A stretch of 64,000 bases of DNA, taken from contig CBDAVM010000002.1 of assembly GCA_965200895.1 (NCBI GenBank), forward strand, positions 124,001-188,000, read 5' to 3'. Every line of letters starts with the position of its first letter. Positions within the stretch are counted from its first letter, which is position 1. The position numbers were made by a program, and so were the translations under genes. Source of the DNA: WTFV01 sp965200895. Its GTDB lineage: Bacteria; Acidobacteriota; Vicinamibacteria; Vicinamibacterales; UBA8438. The notes beneath the pieces were generated by a model. The model was not told the DNA's origin. It did not search any database and was given only the letters and a program-made list of their open reading frames with translations. This document shows positions 54,078 to 62,096 of the stretch, one piece after another.

Positions 54078-54917
54078 ATGTCTCACTTTATGCAGCTTCG
54101 TCTCCTGTGGCGGCGCGCCGCCGCCAACCCCGGCTTCACCCTCGTTGCCCTCGCCACTCTCGCCGTCGGGATCGGCGCCAACATCGCCATCTTCACCGTC
54201 GTCAACGGGGTGGTGCTGCGGCCGCTGCCAGTCCCCGACTCGGAGCGGCTGGTGATGCTGAGGCACGTCGCGCCGGGGTTGTCGGAGCTCGACGAGCTGC
54301 CGACGTCGGACGCGCTGCACTTCCTTTGCGCCGACGAGAGCCGCACCCTCGACGGGGTGGCGGCATATCGCGACGGGCAGGCGAGCTTCACCGGCCCCGA
54401 CGACCCGCAGCGCGTCCAGGCCGCGTTCGTCACCGCGTCGTTCTTCGACGTGCTGCGAACCTCCCCGCAGCTCGGCCGGGCTTTCACCCCCGAGGACGAC
54501 CGCCCCGGGGCGGCGCCGGTCCTCGTCCTCGGCGACGGGCTGCGGAGGACGCGTTTCGGGCCGACCCCGGACGTGGTGGGCGACGTGGTCGACGTCGACG
54601 GGGCGAGCGTGGAGGTCGTGGCGGGATGCCCCCGGGGTTCAGCTTTTCGCGGCCGGCCGCGGAACTCTGGCGGCCCCTCGTCCTCGACCGCGGCGCCGCG
54701 CAACTTGGTGCGTTCGGCCTGAACGGGGTCGCCCGCATCGTCGACGGATCGACCCTGCAGCAGGTGCGGGCGGAGCTCGGCACGATGATTATCGAATCTG
54801 GCCGAGCTTCTGCCGGACCAGCCCGCGGCCCCGGTCCTGATCGGCGCCGGCTTCGCGCCCATCGTCGACCTCGCGCGCGAGGTGGTGGTGGGCGACATCG
54901 CGGCGACGTTGTGGATC
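54078..54917 (+). pseudogene. ADOP/MacB-type ABC permease, N-terminal relic with frameshifts
   Basis: MSHFMQLRLLWRRAAANPGF is followed by VALATLAVGIGANIAIFTVV and a periplasmic MacB domain start (TGPDDPQRVQAAFVTASFFD), typical of acidobacterial FtsX-like permeases. A shift near 54624 moves to GMPPGFSFSRPAAELWRPL, and another near 54798 moves to LAELLPDQPAAPVLIGAGFA and VVVGDIAATLWI. About half of an 800-residue protein is left, ending at the tandem repeat. Confidence 0.75.
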
Positions 54918-54977
54918 GGCGACGGGTCCGGTGGCGACGGGTCCGGTGGCGACGGGTCCGGCGGCGACCGATCCGGT
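54918..54977. repeat. four 15-base tandem repeats at a junction
   Basis: Units GGCGACGGGTCCGGT run four times with one, then three changes in the last two. They sit exactly between the permease relic and the DUF499 relic, so they may mark the recombination joint. Confidence 0.7.
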
Positions 54978-55009
54978 AGCGGCGCATCGGTTGGCGGTGG
55001 CGTGGAGCG

Positions 55010-55800
55010 CGGCCAGATCCCCTTGTTTCTGGCATAGGCCATTGTCATGACCACCGCGTGCTCGTCGATCTGGATGTCTGCGGGCGGATCGCCAGCGCCG
55101 AACAGCAGGTCGTGCCGCTGGTAGACGTAGTCGCTCTGCTCGATGCCGCGCCGGATGCCTCGGATGAAGATGTCGTCTCCGAGCAGCATCGGCAGCGCCG
55201 GGTCCCGCCGGAACTCGTCGCGCAACGCCAGCGTCGTCATCTGGCCCTTCCGGAGCGGGGTCCGGTCGCGCACGTAGGCCGGCGCGTCCGGCTCGTGGAA
55301 CCGCAGCTTCCGGAGGTCGCGCAGCGCCCGCGCAATCTGCTGCTGGCCTGCGCCGGGTTTGTTCGAGGCCGAAGGGATGTCGACTGCCGTGTGCGCCAGG
55401 CTCACGTCGCGCGCGCCGATGCGGTTCCGCGAGGGATAGAACACGTGCCGATAGCACTGCTGGACCGCGATGGCCAACTCCTGCTCGGACCGGGCCTCCA
55501 GATCGCGGATCTTCTCCTGCTGGTGCTCGGCCAGGTCGGCGAGACGGTCCGGCTCTTTCAGGCGCTGCAACGCCAGTCGCGACCGCATCCGGCGCCGCAT
55601 CCCGTCGCTCGCGCGCCCGTCGGCGGCGACGAAGACGAGATGGTTGCGCAGGCGGCGCAGCGCCGAGCCTTCGGCGCCGCTACGGGAGTACATGCGCTCG
55701 ACCAGCTCGGGGACCTCGTCGACCGTCTCGCCCACGGCCAGACCGTCGTAGGCGAACACGACGAGCTTCGGGCGGCCGTCTCCCACCTCGTCGGGCACGT
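55010..55800 (-). pseudogene. C-terminal relic of a DUF499 ATPase
   Basis: The minus strand encodes PKLVVFAYDGLAVGE, then LADLAEHQQEKIRDLEARSE, QCYRHVFYP, SASNKPGAGQQQIARALRDL and LPMLLGDDIFIRGIRRGIEQ. This matches the C-terminal 250 residues of DUF499 proteins, which are about 1000 residues, carry an N-terminal P-loop and occur with DUF1156 methylases in a putative defence system. The ATPase part and any partner gene are missing. The frame continues by chance into the permease relic. 55801-56150 has an open stretch (MLDEEIRHYIDHAEGRPP) that I do not recognise. Confidence 0.65.
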
Positions 55801-56188
55801 CGAACGGCCTTGCGGATTGCGAAACGACAAGGTCGCCAGGCCGCCCAACGACGCGCCGAACACCATTGCGGGAATGAAGTTCCATTCCTTCATCGCGCCA
55901 CTCACGACCGCCCGGCGGCCTTCCTTCGGCATGATCGATGTAGTGGCGGATTTCTTCGTCAAGCATCGGCTCCACATGCGACTCGAAGGACAGAATGGCG
56001 CGCACCAGCTCGCTTCCGAACTCTCTGGCGAGCCGCCGAATGCCAAGGATTTCGACGCCGTTGGGGCGCGCCTACGGTGGTCGGGCCGGGCCACACCCGG
56101 TTGGCGTGACCGCGTGATCCGGCGTCGAGCGTGCGGCGGCTGCGTGTTCTGTGCCTGTTGCCGGGAACTGCGAGGGTTGGCTTGAAGC

Positions 56189-56200
56189 ATACATATGTAT
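56189..56200. promoter_or_regulatory. palindromic operator upstream of lexA
   Basis: ATACATATGTAT is a perfect 12-base palindrome in an AT-rich patch, 13 bases before the lexA start. Autoregulation is usual for lexA, so this is a candidate LexA box for this organism. Confidence 0.5.
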
Positions 56201-56213
56201 TATTTCTCTGGAC

Positions 56214-56810
56214 ATGAGCCAAGCACGTTTGGGACGGACCCGCGACCGGGTGTTCCGGTTCGTTCGCGACCGACTGCTCGCCGGCGATCCGCCGACGGTG
56301 CGCGAGGTGCAGCAGGTGTTCGGCTTCCGCACGCCGCAGACGGCGCGCTATCACCTGGAGAAGCTCGTCGCCGAGCGGAAGCTGACGGCGGCCCGGGGCT
56401 ATCGCCTGTCGATGGGCGGCGAGCCGGCGGCGCCGGTGGGTTGGGTGCCGCTGCTGGGACGGGTCGAGGCGGGGCATCCGACCGAGGCGGTCGAAGACGT
56501 CGAAGGCCATGTTCCGGCGCCGGCCGGCCGCGCCGATGAGGGGCTGTTCGCGCTGCGGGTGCAGGGGCGCAGCATGGTGGGGGCCGGCATCCTGCCCGGC
56601 GACCTGGTAATCGTACGGCGTCAGCCGACCGCCGACTCGGGGGCGCTGGTGGTGGCCCTGGTCGACGGCGAGGCGACGGTCAAGCGGCTGCGCCGGCGGG
56701 ACGGACGGGTGGAGCTGCATCCGGAGAACCCCGAGTTCGAAGTCATCCGGTCCGACCGGGAGATTTCGGTGCTCGGCAAGGTCATCGAGGTGCGGCGCAC
56801 CGTGGGTTGA
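56214..56810 (+). CDS. lexA: LexA-type SOS repressor
   Basis: 198 residues from ATG 56214. The N-terminal winged helix (PTVREVQQVFGFRTPQTARY) is followed by a S24 peptidase domain. The self-cleavage site Ala86-Gly87 (RVEAGHP), Ser120 (GRSMVGAG) and Lys157 (EATVKRL) are all present. It represses DNA-damage genes until RecA filaments trigger autocleavage. A DnaE2 stump starts 8 bases downstream, so an SOS mutagenesis operon once followed. Confidence 0.88.
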   Translation: MSQARLGRTRDRVFRFVRDRLLAGDPPTVREVQQVFGFRTPQTARYHLEKLVAERKLTAARGYRLSMGGEPAAPVGWVPLLGRVEAGHPTEAVEDVEGHVPAPAGRADEGLFALRVQGRSMVGAGILPGDLVIVRRQPTADSGALVVALVDGEATVKRLRRRDGRVELHPENPEFEVIRSDREISVLGKVIEVRRTVG

Positions 56811-56817
56811 TTGGAAG

Positions 56818-57036
56818 ATGCGTGACGACCCATCGCCGTGCCGGCCCGTGGACTACGTACCGCTCTGGTGCAAGAGCAACTATTCGTTTCTGGAAGGCGC
56901 CCCGCATCCGGAAGAGCTGGTCGAGCGGGCCCACGCCCTGGGTCTGCCCGGCCTCGCGCTGACTGACCGGGACGGCGTGTACGGCATCGTGCGCGCCCAC
57001 GTGCGGGCCCGCGAGCTCGGCGTGCACCTGATCCTC
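56818..57036 (+). pseudogene. dnaE2: DnaE2 (error-prone polymerase) N-terminal stump
   Basis: VDYVPLWCKSNYSFLEGAPH then PEELVERAHALGLPGLALTD and RARELGVHLI is the first 70 residues of the PHP domain of DnaE2, a protein of about 1050 residues. It is fused to unrelated sequence after HLILAEV. LexA-ImuA-ImuB-DnaE2 cassettes are common; here only lexA survives intact. Confidence 0.75.
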
Positions 57037-57455
57037 GCCGAAGTACGGGTGCGAGGGCGGGTGTTGGCGGTCACCGAGCAGGATGGCGCCTGGATGTACG
57101 GCGTCAGCCCCGGCGATCTCGCCGCCTCGGGCGCCACCATCGCGGAGGCTCACGCCGCGTTCCGGCGAGCATTCACGGCAGTCCTGTTCGACATCGCCGA
57201 GGACGCCTCGAGCTTCGAGGACTTCGCCGCCAGGTGAGGCAGTTCGCCCGGCAGCCCAATCCCCCGGTGGAAGCCGCTTGGCGCGAAGCCGTCGAGGCCC
57301 ACCGAGCCAATCGGTTCGCTTTGGGGGCGGCCGGACGTGACCTGGACAAGTTGCCCGCGGAGACGCCCATCTCCGTTGAGGTCGTGAAGAAGGCGCCAGC
57401 CGATTTCACGACCGCCCTCAACGAGCTCGATCAGGAGCCTGCCCTCGCGGCATAG
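57037..57455 (+). pseudogene. HicB-like antitoxin fragment, frameshifted
   Basis: After the DnaE2 stump the frame reads EQDGAWMYGVSPGDLAASGA, then TIAEAHAAFRRAF, resembling a HicB partial RNase-H-like fold. A one-base loss near 57233 shifts the rest (VRQFARQPNPPVEAAWREAV) to another frame ending at 57455. No HicA gene is adjacent. Confidence 0.45.
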
Positions 57456-57527
57456 GCGTGTCTTCTTTCGGAACCGTCCGGCTCAAGGACATCCGCCGCA
57501 TGCTGGAACGGTGTGCCCAGGGGTTCG

Positions 57528-58398
57528 TCATCGAGGCGAAGAAGCACAGTTGTCGCCGGGCACCGTCGCCACGCCGACCTTCTCCACCAGGTGCATCGCC
57601 GCGTCGGTCGGCGACCGGTTGCCGAGCGCCGGCACCGACCGGTAGTCGGCGAAGAGGTAGTAGGCGCCCTCGGGCGGGGTGACGGTGAATCCGACGTCGC
57701 GCAGCCCCCCGACGAGCAGGTCGCGCTTCCGCCGATAACCGTCGGCGACGCCGTCGAAGAACGTCCGCTCCTGGTCGAGCAGCGCCACCGCGCCTTTCTG
57801 CAGCGGCGTCGGGGCCTGCACCACCAGGTTGTCGTGCACCGCGCGCAGCCGGGGGGGGGGAGCGCGGCGGGGTCAGGACCCAGCCGATGCGCCACCCCGT
57901 CGCGCGCCCCGTCTTCGAGATCGAGTTCACGACGACGGTGCGCTCGGCCATGCCTTCGAAGCCAGGCAGGAACAGGTGCCGGTGGCCGTCGAAGACGATG
58001 TGCTCGTAGATCTCGTCGGTAATCGCGAGCAGGTCGTGGGCTCGGCACAGCTCGGCGATGAACGCCAGTTCGTCGTGGCCGAGCACCTTGCCGGTCGGGT
58101 TCTGGGGCGTGTTCATGACCATCGCCCTGACCGCAGGGTCGGCGGCGGCGGCGCGCAACTCGTTGCGGTCGAGCCGCCACGTGCGGGCGTCGCGGTCCTC
58201 GCGCAGCGTCACGAACCGCGGCACGAGGCCGAAGATGGCCGCCTGCGACGGATACAGCTCGTGGCAGGGCTGCATCACCACGACGCCGTCGCCGGGCTCG
58301 AAGAGCGCGCAGAAGGCCGCCGCCATGCCCTCGCTCGCCCCCAGCACGACCGTGATCTCGTCTTCCGGGTCGGGGCGGCGCCCGTAGAGCCGGGCCGT
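57528..58398 (-). pseudogene. PLP-dependent class I aminotransferase, broken
   Basis: TARLYGRRPDPEDEITVVLG starts the large domain, followed by MNTPQNPTGKVL, AITDEIYEHIVFDG and SISKTGRATGWRIGWV (PLP-lysine region). At a run of Gs (57848-57857) the frame shifts; the rest (AVHDNLVVQAPTPLQKGAVA to GVATVPGDN) is in another frame. The first about 90 residues are missing and the end is ragged. The homopolymer shift alone could be an assembly error, but the lost N-terminus could not. Confidence 0.75.
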
Positions 58399-58577
58399 GT
58401 AACCGACGAACAACACAGTCCGGGCGGGATGCATCGGCGCTCGAATGCCGCGGGGACTTTCGGTGCGGGCGGCCGGGTCTTCGCGGTTGACCCGTTCGCG
58501 GGCGACGGAGTACACTGCGCGCCCCGGCCAGTCGGCTGAACGGCTGGTTGGTTCTACGGATCCGGGAGGGGTATCGA

Positions 58578-59126
58578 ATGCGTGTACTGAGTGTCCTCGG
58601 CATCGTGATGTTGCTGACCGCCGGCACGGCCGGAGCCCAGGAGCCGCAGCCGTTCGGCGACTTGGCGGAGGTGATGCGCGGCATTCTCTTCCCCAACTCG
58701 AACATCATCTTCGACGCCCAGACGAACAATCCCGACGATCCGGTCGAGGCGGTCGAGGGTGACTCCACCTCCGCACGGTTCGCCACCATCTACACCGGGT
58801 GGGAGGCCCTCGAGAACGCTGCCGTGGCGCTCGTGGAGGCCGCCAACCTCATCGAGATTCCGCGCAACTGCGAGCTCAACGAGGACGAGCCCGGCCGCAT
58901 CGGTGCGCCGGCCCCGGTCGAGCGCGACGACTGGAAGCAGTACGTCGCCGGCCTCCGCGCGGCGGGTCAGACGGCGTACGAGTGGGCGCAGGCTCGCGTG
59001 TACGACGACTTCGACGTCATCCTCATGACCGGAGAGGTCGCCGAGGCCTGCTCGAACTGCCACGGCGTATATCGCGACAGCTACACGGATCCGCCCACGC
59101 CGCGCTGCACGCCGCCCGCCGAGTGA
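58578..59126 (+). CDS. secreted cytochrome c, C-terminal haem motif
   Basis: 182 residues from ATG 58578 with a GGGAGGGG ribosome site. A signal ends AGAQ. A helical domain with a C-terminal CSNCH haem motif near residue 158 resembles cytochrome c'-like folds, though the protein is longer than usual. It is first in a same-strand run with two DUF6644 membrane proteins, which may pass electrons to it. Confidence 0.75.
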   Translation: MRVLSVLGIVMLLTAGTAGAQEPQPFGDLAEVMRGILFPNSNIIFDAQTNNPDDPVEAVEGDSTSARFATIYTGWEALENAAVALVEAANLIEIPRNCELNEDEPGRIGAPAPVERDDWKQYVAGLRAAGQTAYEWAQARVYDDFDVILMTGEVAEACSNCHGVYRDSYTDPPTPRCTPPAE

Positions 59127-59172
59127 GCCTGCCGCGCACGGATGACGACAACCGGTGGGAGGAGCCTGACGC

Positions 59173-59697
59173 ATGCGAAGCTGGTTCGAGTGGGTTGGCG
59201 CGATGGAGTCGAGTGTCGCCCTGCGGGAGTCGCTCAACGCCTATCCGATCATGCTCACCTCGCACGTCATCGGGATGTGCATGTTCGCCGGCCTGATCAT
59301 GATGATGGACCTGCGGCTGGCCGGGCTCGGCAACTACAACAGTTCGATCACCCAGGTCCAGGCGCGGCTGTTCCCGTGGCAGATGGTGGGCTTTTCGATA
59401 AGCATCGTCACCGGTCTGGCGCTGCTGTTCAGCGACCCGATGCGGTTCTATTCGAACTTCTACTTCTGGACGAAGAACGTGCTGCTGGTCCTGGCCGGAC
59501 TCAACATGTGGTACTTCCACGCCACGACCTACCAGACGGTCGACCAGTGGGACAACGATCCGTCGCCGCCGTTCGCAGCCAAGGTCGCCGGTGTCCTGTC
59601 CATCGCGTTCTGGTCCTCGATAATCGTCGTCGGTCGGATGATCGCGTATCAGGATCTCGTGCCCCAGTGGTGGCGCGACCTGGGTCTGAGAGGCTAG
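59173..59697 (+). CDS. DUF6644-type membrane protein
   Basis: 174 residues with about four transmembrane helices, including LTSHVIGMCMFAGLIMMMDL and FYFWTKNVLLVLAGLNMWYF. Histidines within helices (SHVIG, WYFHAT) could bind haem. The function is unknown. It has a paralogue 3 bases downstream. Confidence 0.7.
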   Translation: MRSWFEWVGAMESSVALRESLNAYPIMLTSHVIGMCMFAGLIMMMDLRLAGLGNYNSSITQVQARLFPWQMVGFSISIVTGLALLFSDPMRFYSNFYFWTKNVLLVLAGLNMWYFHATTYQTVDQWDNDPSPPFAAKVAGVLSIAFWSSIIVVGRMIAYQDLVPQWWRDLGLRG

Positions 59698-59700
59698 AAG

Positions 59701-60180
59701 ATGTCCTTGCAGCCGTTCTTCCTCTGGATGCAGGAGCATCCGTTCAGCGCGTACATCCTGAACGAGACGTGGTTCTCACCGATCGTTCAGGTGATGCACC
59801 TCCTGGCGCTGGCGGTGTTCGCCGGCGCGGTGCTGGTGGTCGATCTCCGGCTGCTCGGCGTCGGTCTCACCCGGCTGCCGCTGGCGAAGGTGTCGGAGGA
59901 CGCCATGCCGTGGATGGTCTGGGGCCTCGTCGCGCTTCTCGTCACCGGCTGGCCGTCGGTGATGTCCACGGCGCTGAAGCAGTACTACAGTCCCTTCTTC
60001 TGGTGGAAGATGGAGTTGTTGGTGCTCGGTCTGATCTTCGCGTTCACGGTCCGGCGGCGGATGGCCCGGATGGACGAGGAGAAGCTCGGGCCCGTGTGGC
60101 CCAAGGCGGCCGGGATGTTCTCCATCGCGGTGTGGACCGGGGTGGCTGTCGGAGCGCGGCTGATCGGATTGCTCTCGTAG
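59701..60180 (+). CDS. DUF6644-type membrane protein, paralogue
   Basis: 159 residues, four predicted helices, same layout as the gene before it (IVQVMHLLALAVFAGAVLVV, YYSPFFWWKMELLVLGLIF). The two genes are separated by 3 bases and are surely co-transcribed, perhaps forming a heterodimeric haem protein with the cytochrome upstream. Confidence 0.7.
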   Translation: MSLQPFFLWMQEHPFSAYILNETWFSPIVQVMHLLALAVFAGAVLVVDLRLLGVGLTRLPLAKVSEDAMPWMVWGLVALLVTGWPSVMSTALKQYYSPFFWWKMELLVLGLIFAFTVRRRMARMDEEKLGPVWPKAAGMFSIAVWTGVAVGARLIGLLS

Positions 60181-60208
60181 GCGCTAGGCGCGGCTTGACG
60201 GGCCGGCC

Positions 60209-60238
60209 TTGACAGCCCCCGAAAGCCGCATGTATAGA
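60209..60238 (+). promoter_or_regulatory. sigma70-type promoter for the secreted-protein gene
   Basis: A perfect TTGACA (60209-60214) and TATAGA (60233-60238) are 18 bases apart. This would leave a leader of about 105 bases before the ATG at 60352. Confidence 0.55.
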
Positions 60239-60351
60239 TCGCCCGTTTCGTCAACACGTTCCGGCTCTCCGAGGAGGAGGGCGCCTGGACCAGTCTGCTG
60301 GCGGCTCGCGACATCATCCGGTGTGGCGGTCGTGGCGGGGAGACATCCTCA

Positions 60352-61257
60352 ATGCGAAATCTGAAGAGGTTCAACGGCAAGATGATTGCCACGGCGGCGG
60401 CCGGCGCGTTGGCGCTGGCGATGGTGTTCTCCATCGGCTCGGCGAACGTGGCGGGCCAGGACGGATACATGGCGCCCCGGGCGGCGTACGGCGACGTGCC
60501 GGACCTGAACGGGATCTGGCAGGCGATCGGCGCCCACCACTGGAACATCGAGCCGCACGCGGCCAGCCACGGCCCGGTCGTCGAGCTCGGCGCCGTGTTC
60601 TCGGTGCCCGGCGGCCTGGGCATCGTCGAGGGCGGCGAGATCCCGTACACTGCCGCCGCGCGCGCGCAGCAGCAGGAGAACGCGCAGCACTGGGTGGAGC
60701 GCGACCCTGCCGTCAAGTGCTACATGCCGGGCATCCCGCGGGCGACCTACCAGCCGTACCCGTTCCAGATCGTGCAGACCGAGGAGTACATCCTCTTCGC
60801 ATACGAGTTCGCCAGCGCCAGCCGCGTCGTCTACATGAACCGGCCCGACTTCGAGGCGCCGGTCGACGCCTGGATGGGCCACTCGCTCGGCTCCTGGGAC
60901 GGTGAGACCCTCGTCATCGACGTGACGGCTCAGATGCCGGACACGTGGCTCGACCGCAACGGCAACCACCACAGCAACCAGATCCGCGTGGTCGAGCGCT
61001 ACACGGCGACCAGCCCGTACCACCTGAACTACGAGGCGACGATCGAGGATCCGGAGACCTACACGCGGCCGTGGTCGATCAGCCTGCCGCTCTACCGCCG
61101 GATCGACGAGAACATGCAGCTTCTCGAGTACAAGTGCGTGGAGTTCGCAGAGGAGGTGATGTACGGTCACCTGCGCAAGGACCCCGACCTGACGCCGACC
61201 TACCGTCCGAGCGGCTACGGATCGGCCTACGAGGGGGAGGCGCCCGGCCCGCGGTAG
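60352..61257 (+). CDS. secreted protein of unknown function
   Basis: 301 residues. A signal sequence (ending NVAGQ) is followed by a beta-rich protein with PDLNGIWQAIGAHHWNIEPH and a block GHSLGSWDGETLVIDVTAQM typical of exported acidobacterial/proteobacterial proteins found beside DUF6152. Its activity is unknown. The DUF6152 gene follows 96 bases downstream. Confidence 0.7.
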   Translation: MRNLKRFNGKMIATAAAGALALAMVFSIGSANVAGQDGYMAPRAAYGDVPDLNGIWQAIGAHHWNIEPHAASHGPVVELGAVFSVPGGLGIVEGGEIPYTAAARAQQQENAQHWVERDPAVKCYMPGIPRATYQPYPFQIVQTEEYILFAYEFASASRVVYMNRPDFEAPVDAWMGHSLGSWDGETLVIDVTAQMPDTWLDRNGNHHSNQIRVVERYTATSPYHLNYEATIEDPETYTRPWSISLPLYRRIDENMQLLEYKCVEFAEEVMYGHLRKDPDLTPTYRPSGYGSAYEGEAPGPR

Positions 61258-61353
61258 AGATCGCCGGCGACGGAAGCTATGTGGTTGACGAACACGTGGG
61301 GAGTGGGGCATAATGCCCCAACCCATTCTGCTGTCAAACAGGAGGCGAAACCG

Positions 61354-61782
61354 ATGCGAGCAAAGGTAATCCTTACGGTTGTGGCCGTTGCAATGGCCGC
61401 GGCTGCGGTTCCCGTGGTGGCGCACCACGCGTTCTCGGCGGAGTTCGACGCCGATGCGCCGATCCACCTCGAGGGCGTGGTCGTGAGGATGGAGTGGATC
61501 AACCCCCATGCGTGGGTCCATGTCGAGGTCACCAACGAGGACGGCTCGAAGACCGTCTGGATGGTCGAGGGCGGCACGCCGAACACGCTGCTCCGCCGCG
61601 GCTTCACGCGGAACTCGCTGCTTCCGGGCACCGAGATCATCGTGGACGGCTACCAGGCCAAGGACGGATCGAACAAGGGCAACGGTCGCGACCTGACCTT
61701 CCGCGACGGCCGCAAGCTGTTCATGGGTTCGTCCGGCACGGGCGCGCCGCGTGACGGCCGCGACCCGACCGAGCCGGAATAG
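61354..61782 (+). CDS. DUF6152 secreted protein
   Basis: 142 residues from ATG 61354 with an AGGAGG ribosome site. A signal ends VVAHHAFSAEFD; the body MEWINPHAWVHVEVTNEDGS and GRDLTFRDGRKLFMGSSG matches DUF6152 (small OB-like fold). The His-rich mature N-terminus (AHHAF) could bind metal. The function is unknown. Confidence 0.8.
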   Translation: MRAKVILTVVAVAMAAAAVPVVAHHAFSAEFDADAPIHLEGVVVRMEWINPHAWVHVEVTNEDGSKTVWMVEGGTPNTLLRRGFTRNSLLPGTEIIVDGYQAKDGSNKGNGRDLTFRDGRKLFMGSSGTGAPRDGRDPTEPE

Positions 61783-61832
61783 GCGCGCGTCGTTCTGAAC
61801 GAACGCGTCGGTCCCTCTGGGGCCAGATATCG

Positions 61833-61886
61833 AAACCCTGGGCCTCTGGAGTTCGGCAACGAGCTTCGGGAGTCCAGGGTTTTTTG
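61833..61886 (+). terminator. rho-independent terminator after the DUF6152 gene
   Basis: AAACCCTGG (61833-61841) pairs with CCAGGGTTT (61874-61882), followed by more Ts. The loop of 32 bases contains a smaller hairpin. It lies 50 bases after the stop codon. Confidence 0.65.
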
Positions 61887-61946
61887 TCTCTTCTGTTTCC
61901 CGACCCGCATTCGAAAGTCTGGTTCCCGAAGTTCCTGCCCGGGTTG

Positions 61947-62087
61947 ATGGGACGCCGGATTCGGACCGGCATGGGCGTGCTCGGCGAGTACATCGCCCAC
62001 CGCGTGCTGCACGACGATCGCGAGCCCGAGCTGGCCGCCGGGTTCCGGCTGAAGGACGAAGAATTCGGCCAGGTTAGTCCGTCGTAA
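61947..62087 (+). CDS. small hypothetical protein
   Basis: A 46-residue frame (MGRRIRTGMGVLGEYIAHRV), ending 9 bases before the Omp85-type gene. It has no recognised domain and no good ribosome site. It may be chance. Confidence 0.2.
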   Translation: MGRRIRTGMGVLGEYIAHRVLHDDREPELAAGFRLKDEEFGQVSPS

Positions 62088-62096
62088 GATCGGTCG

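Noticed and set aside
54083..56005. A single 640-residue minus-strand gene
   Set aside because: It joins the DUF499 tail to the antisense of the permease relic through the 15-base repeats; the second half has no coding support.
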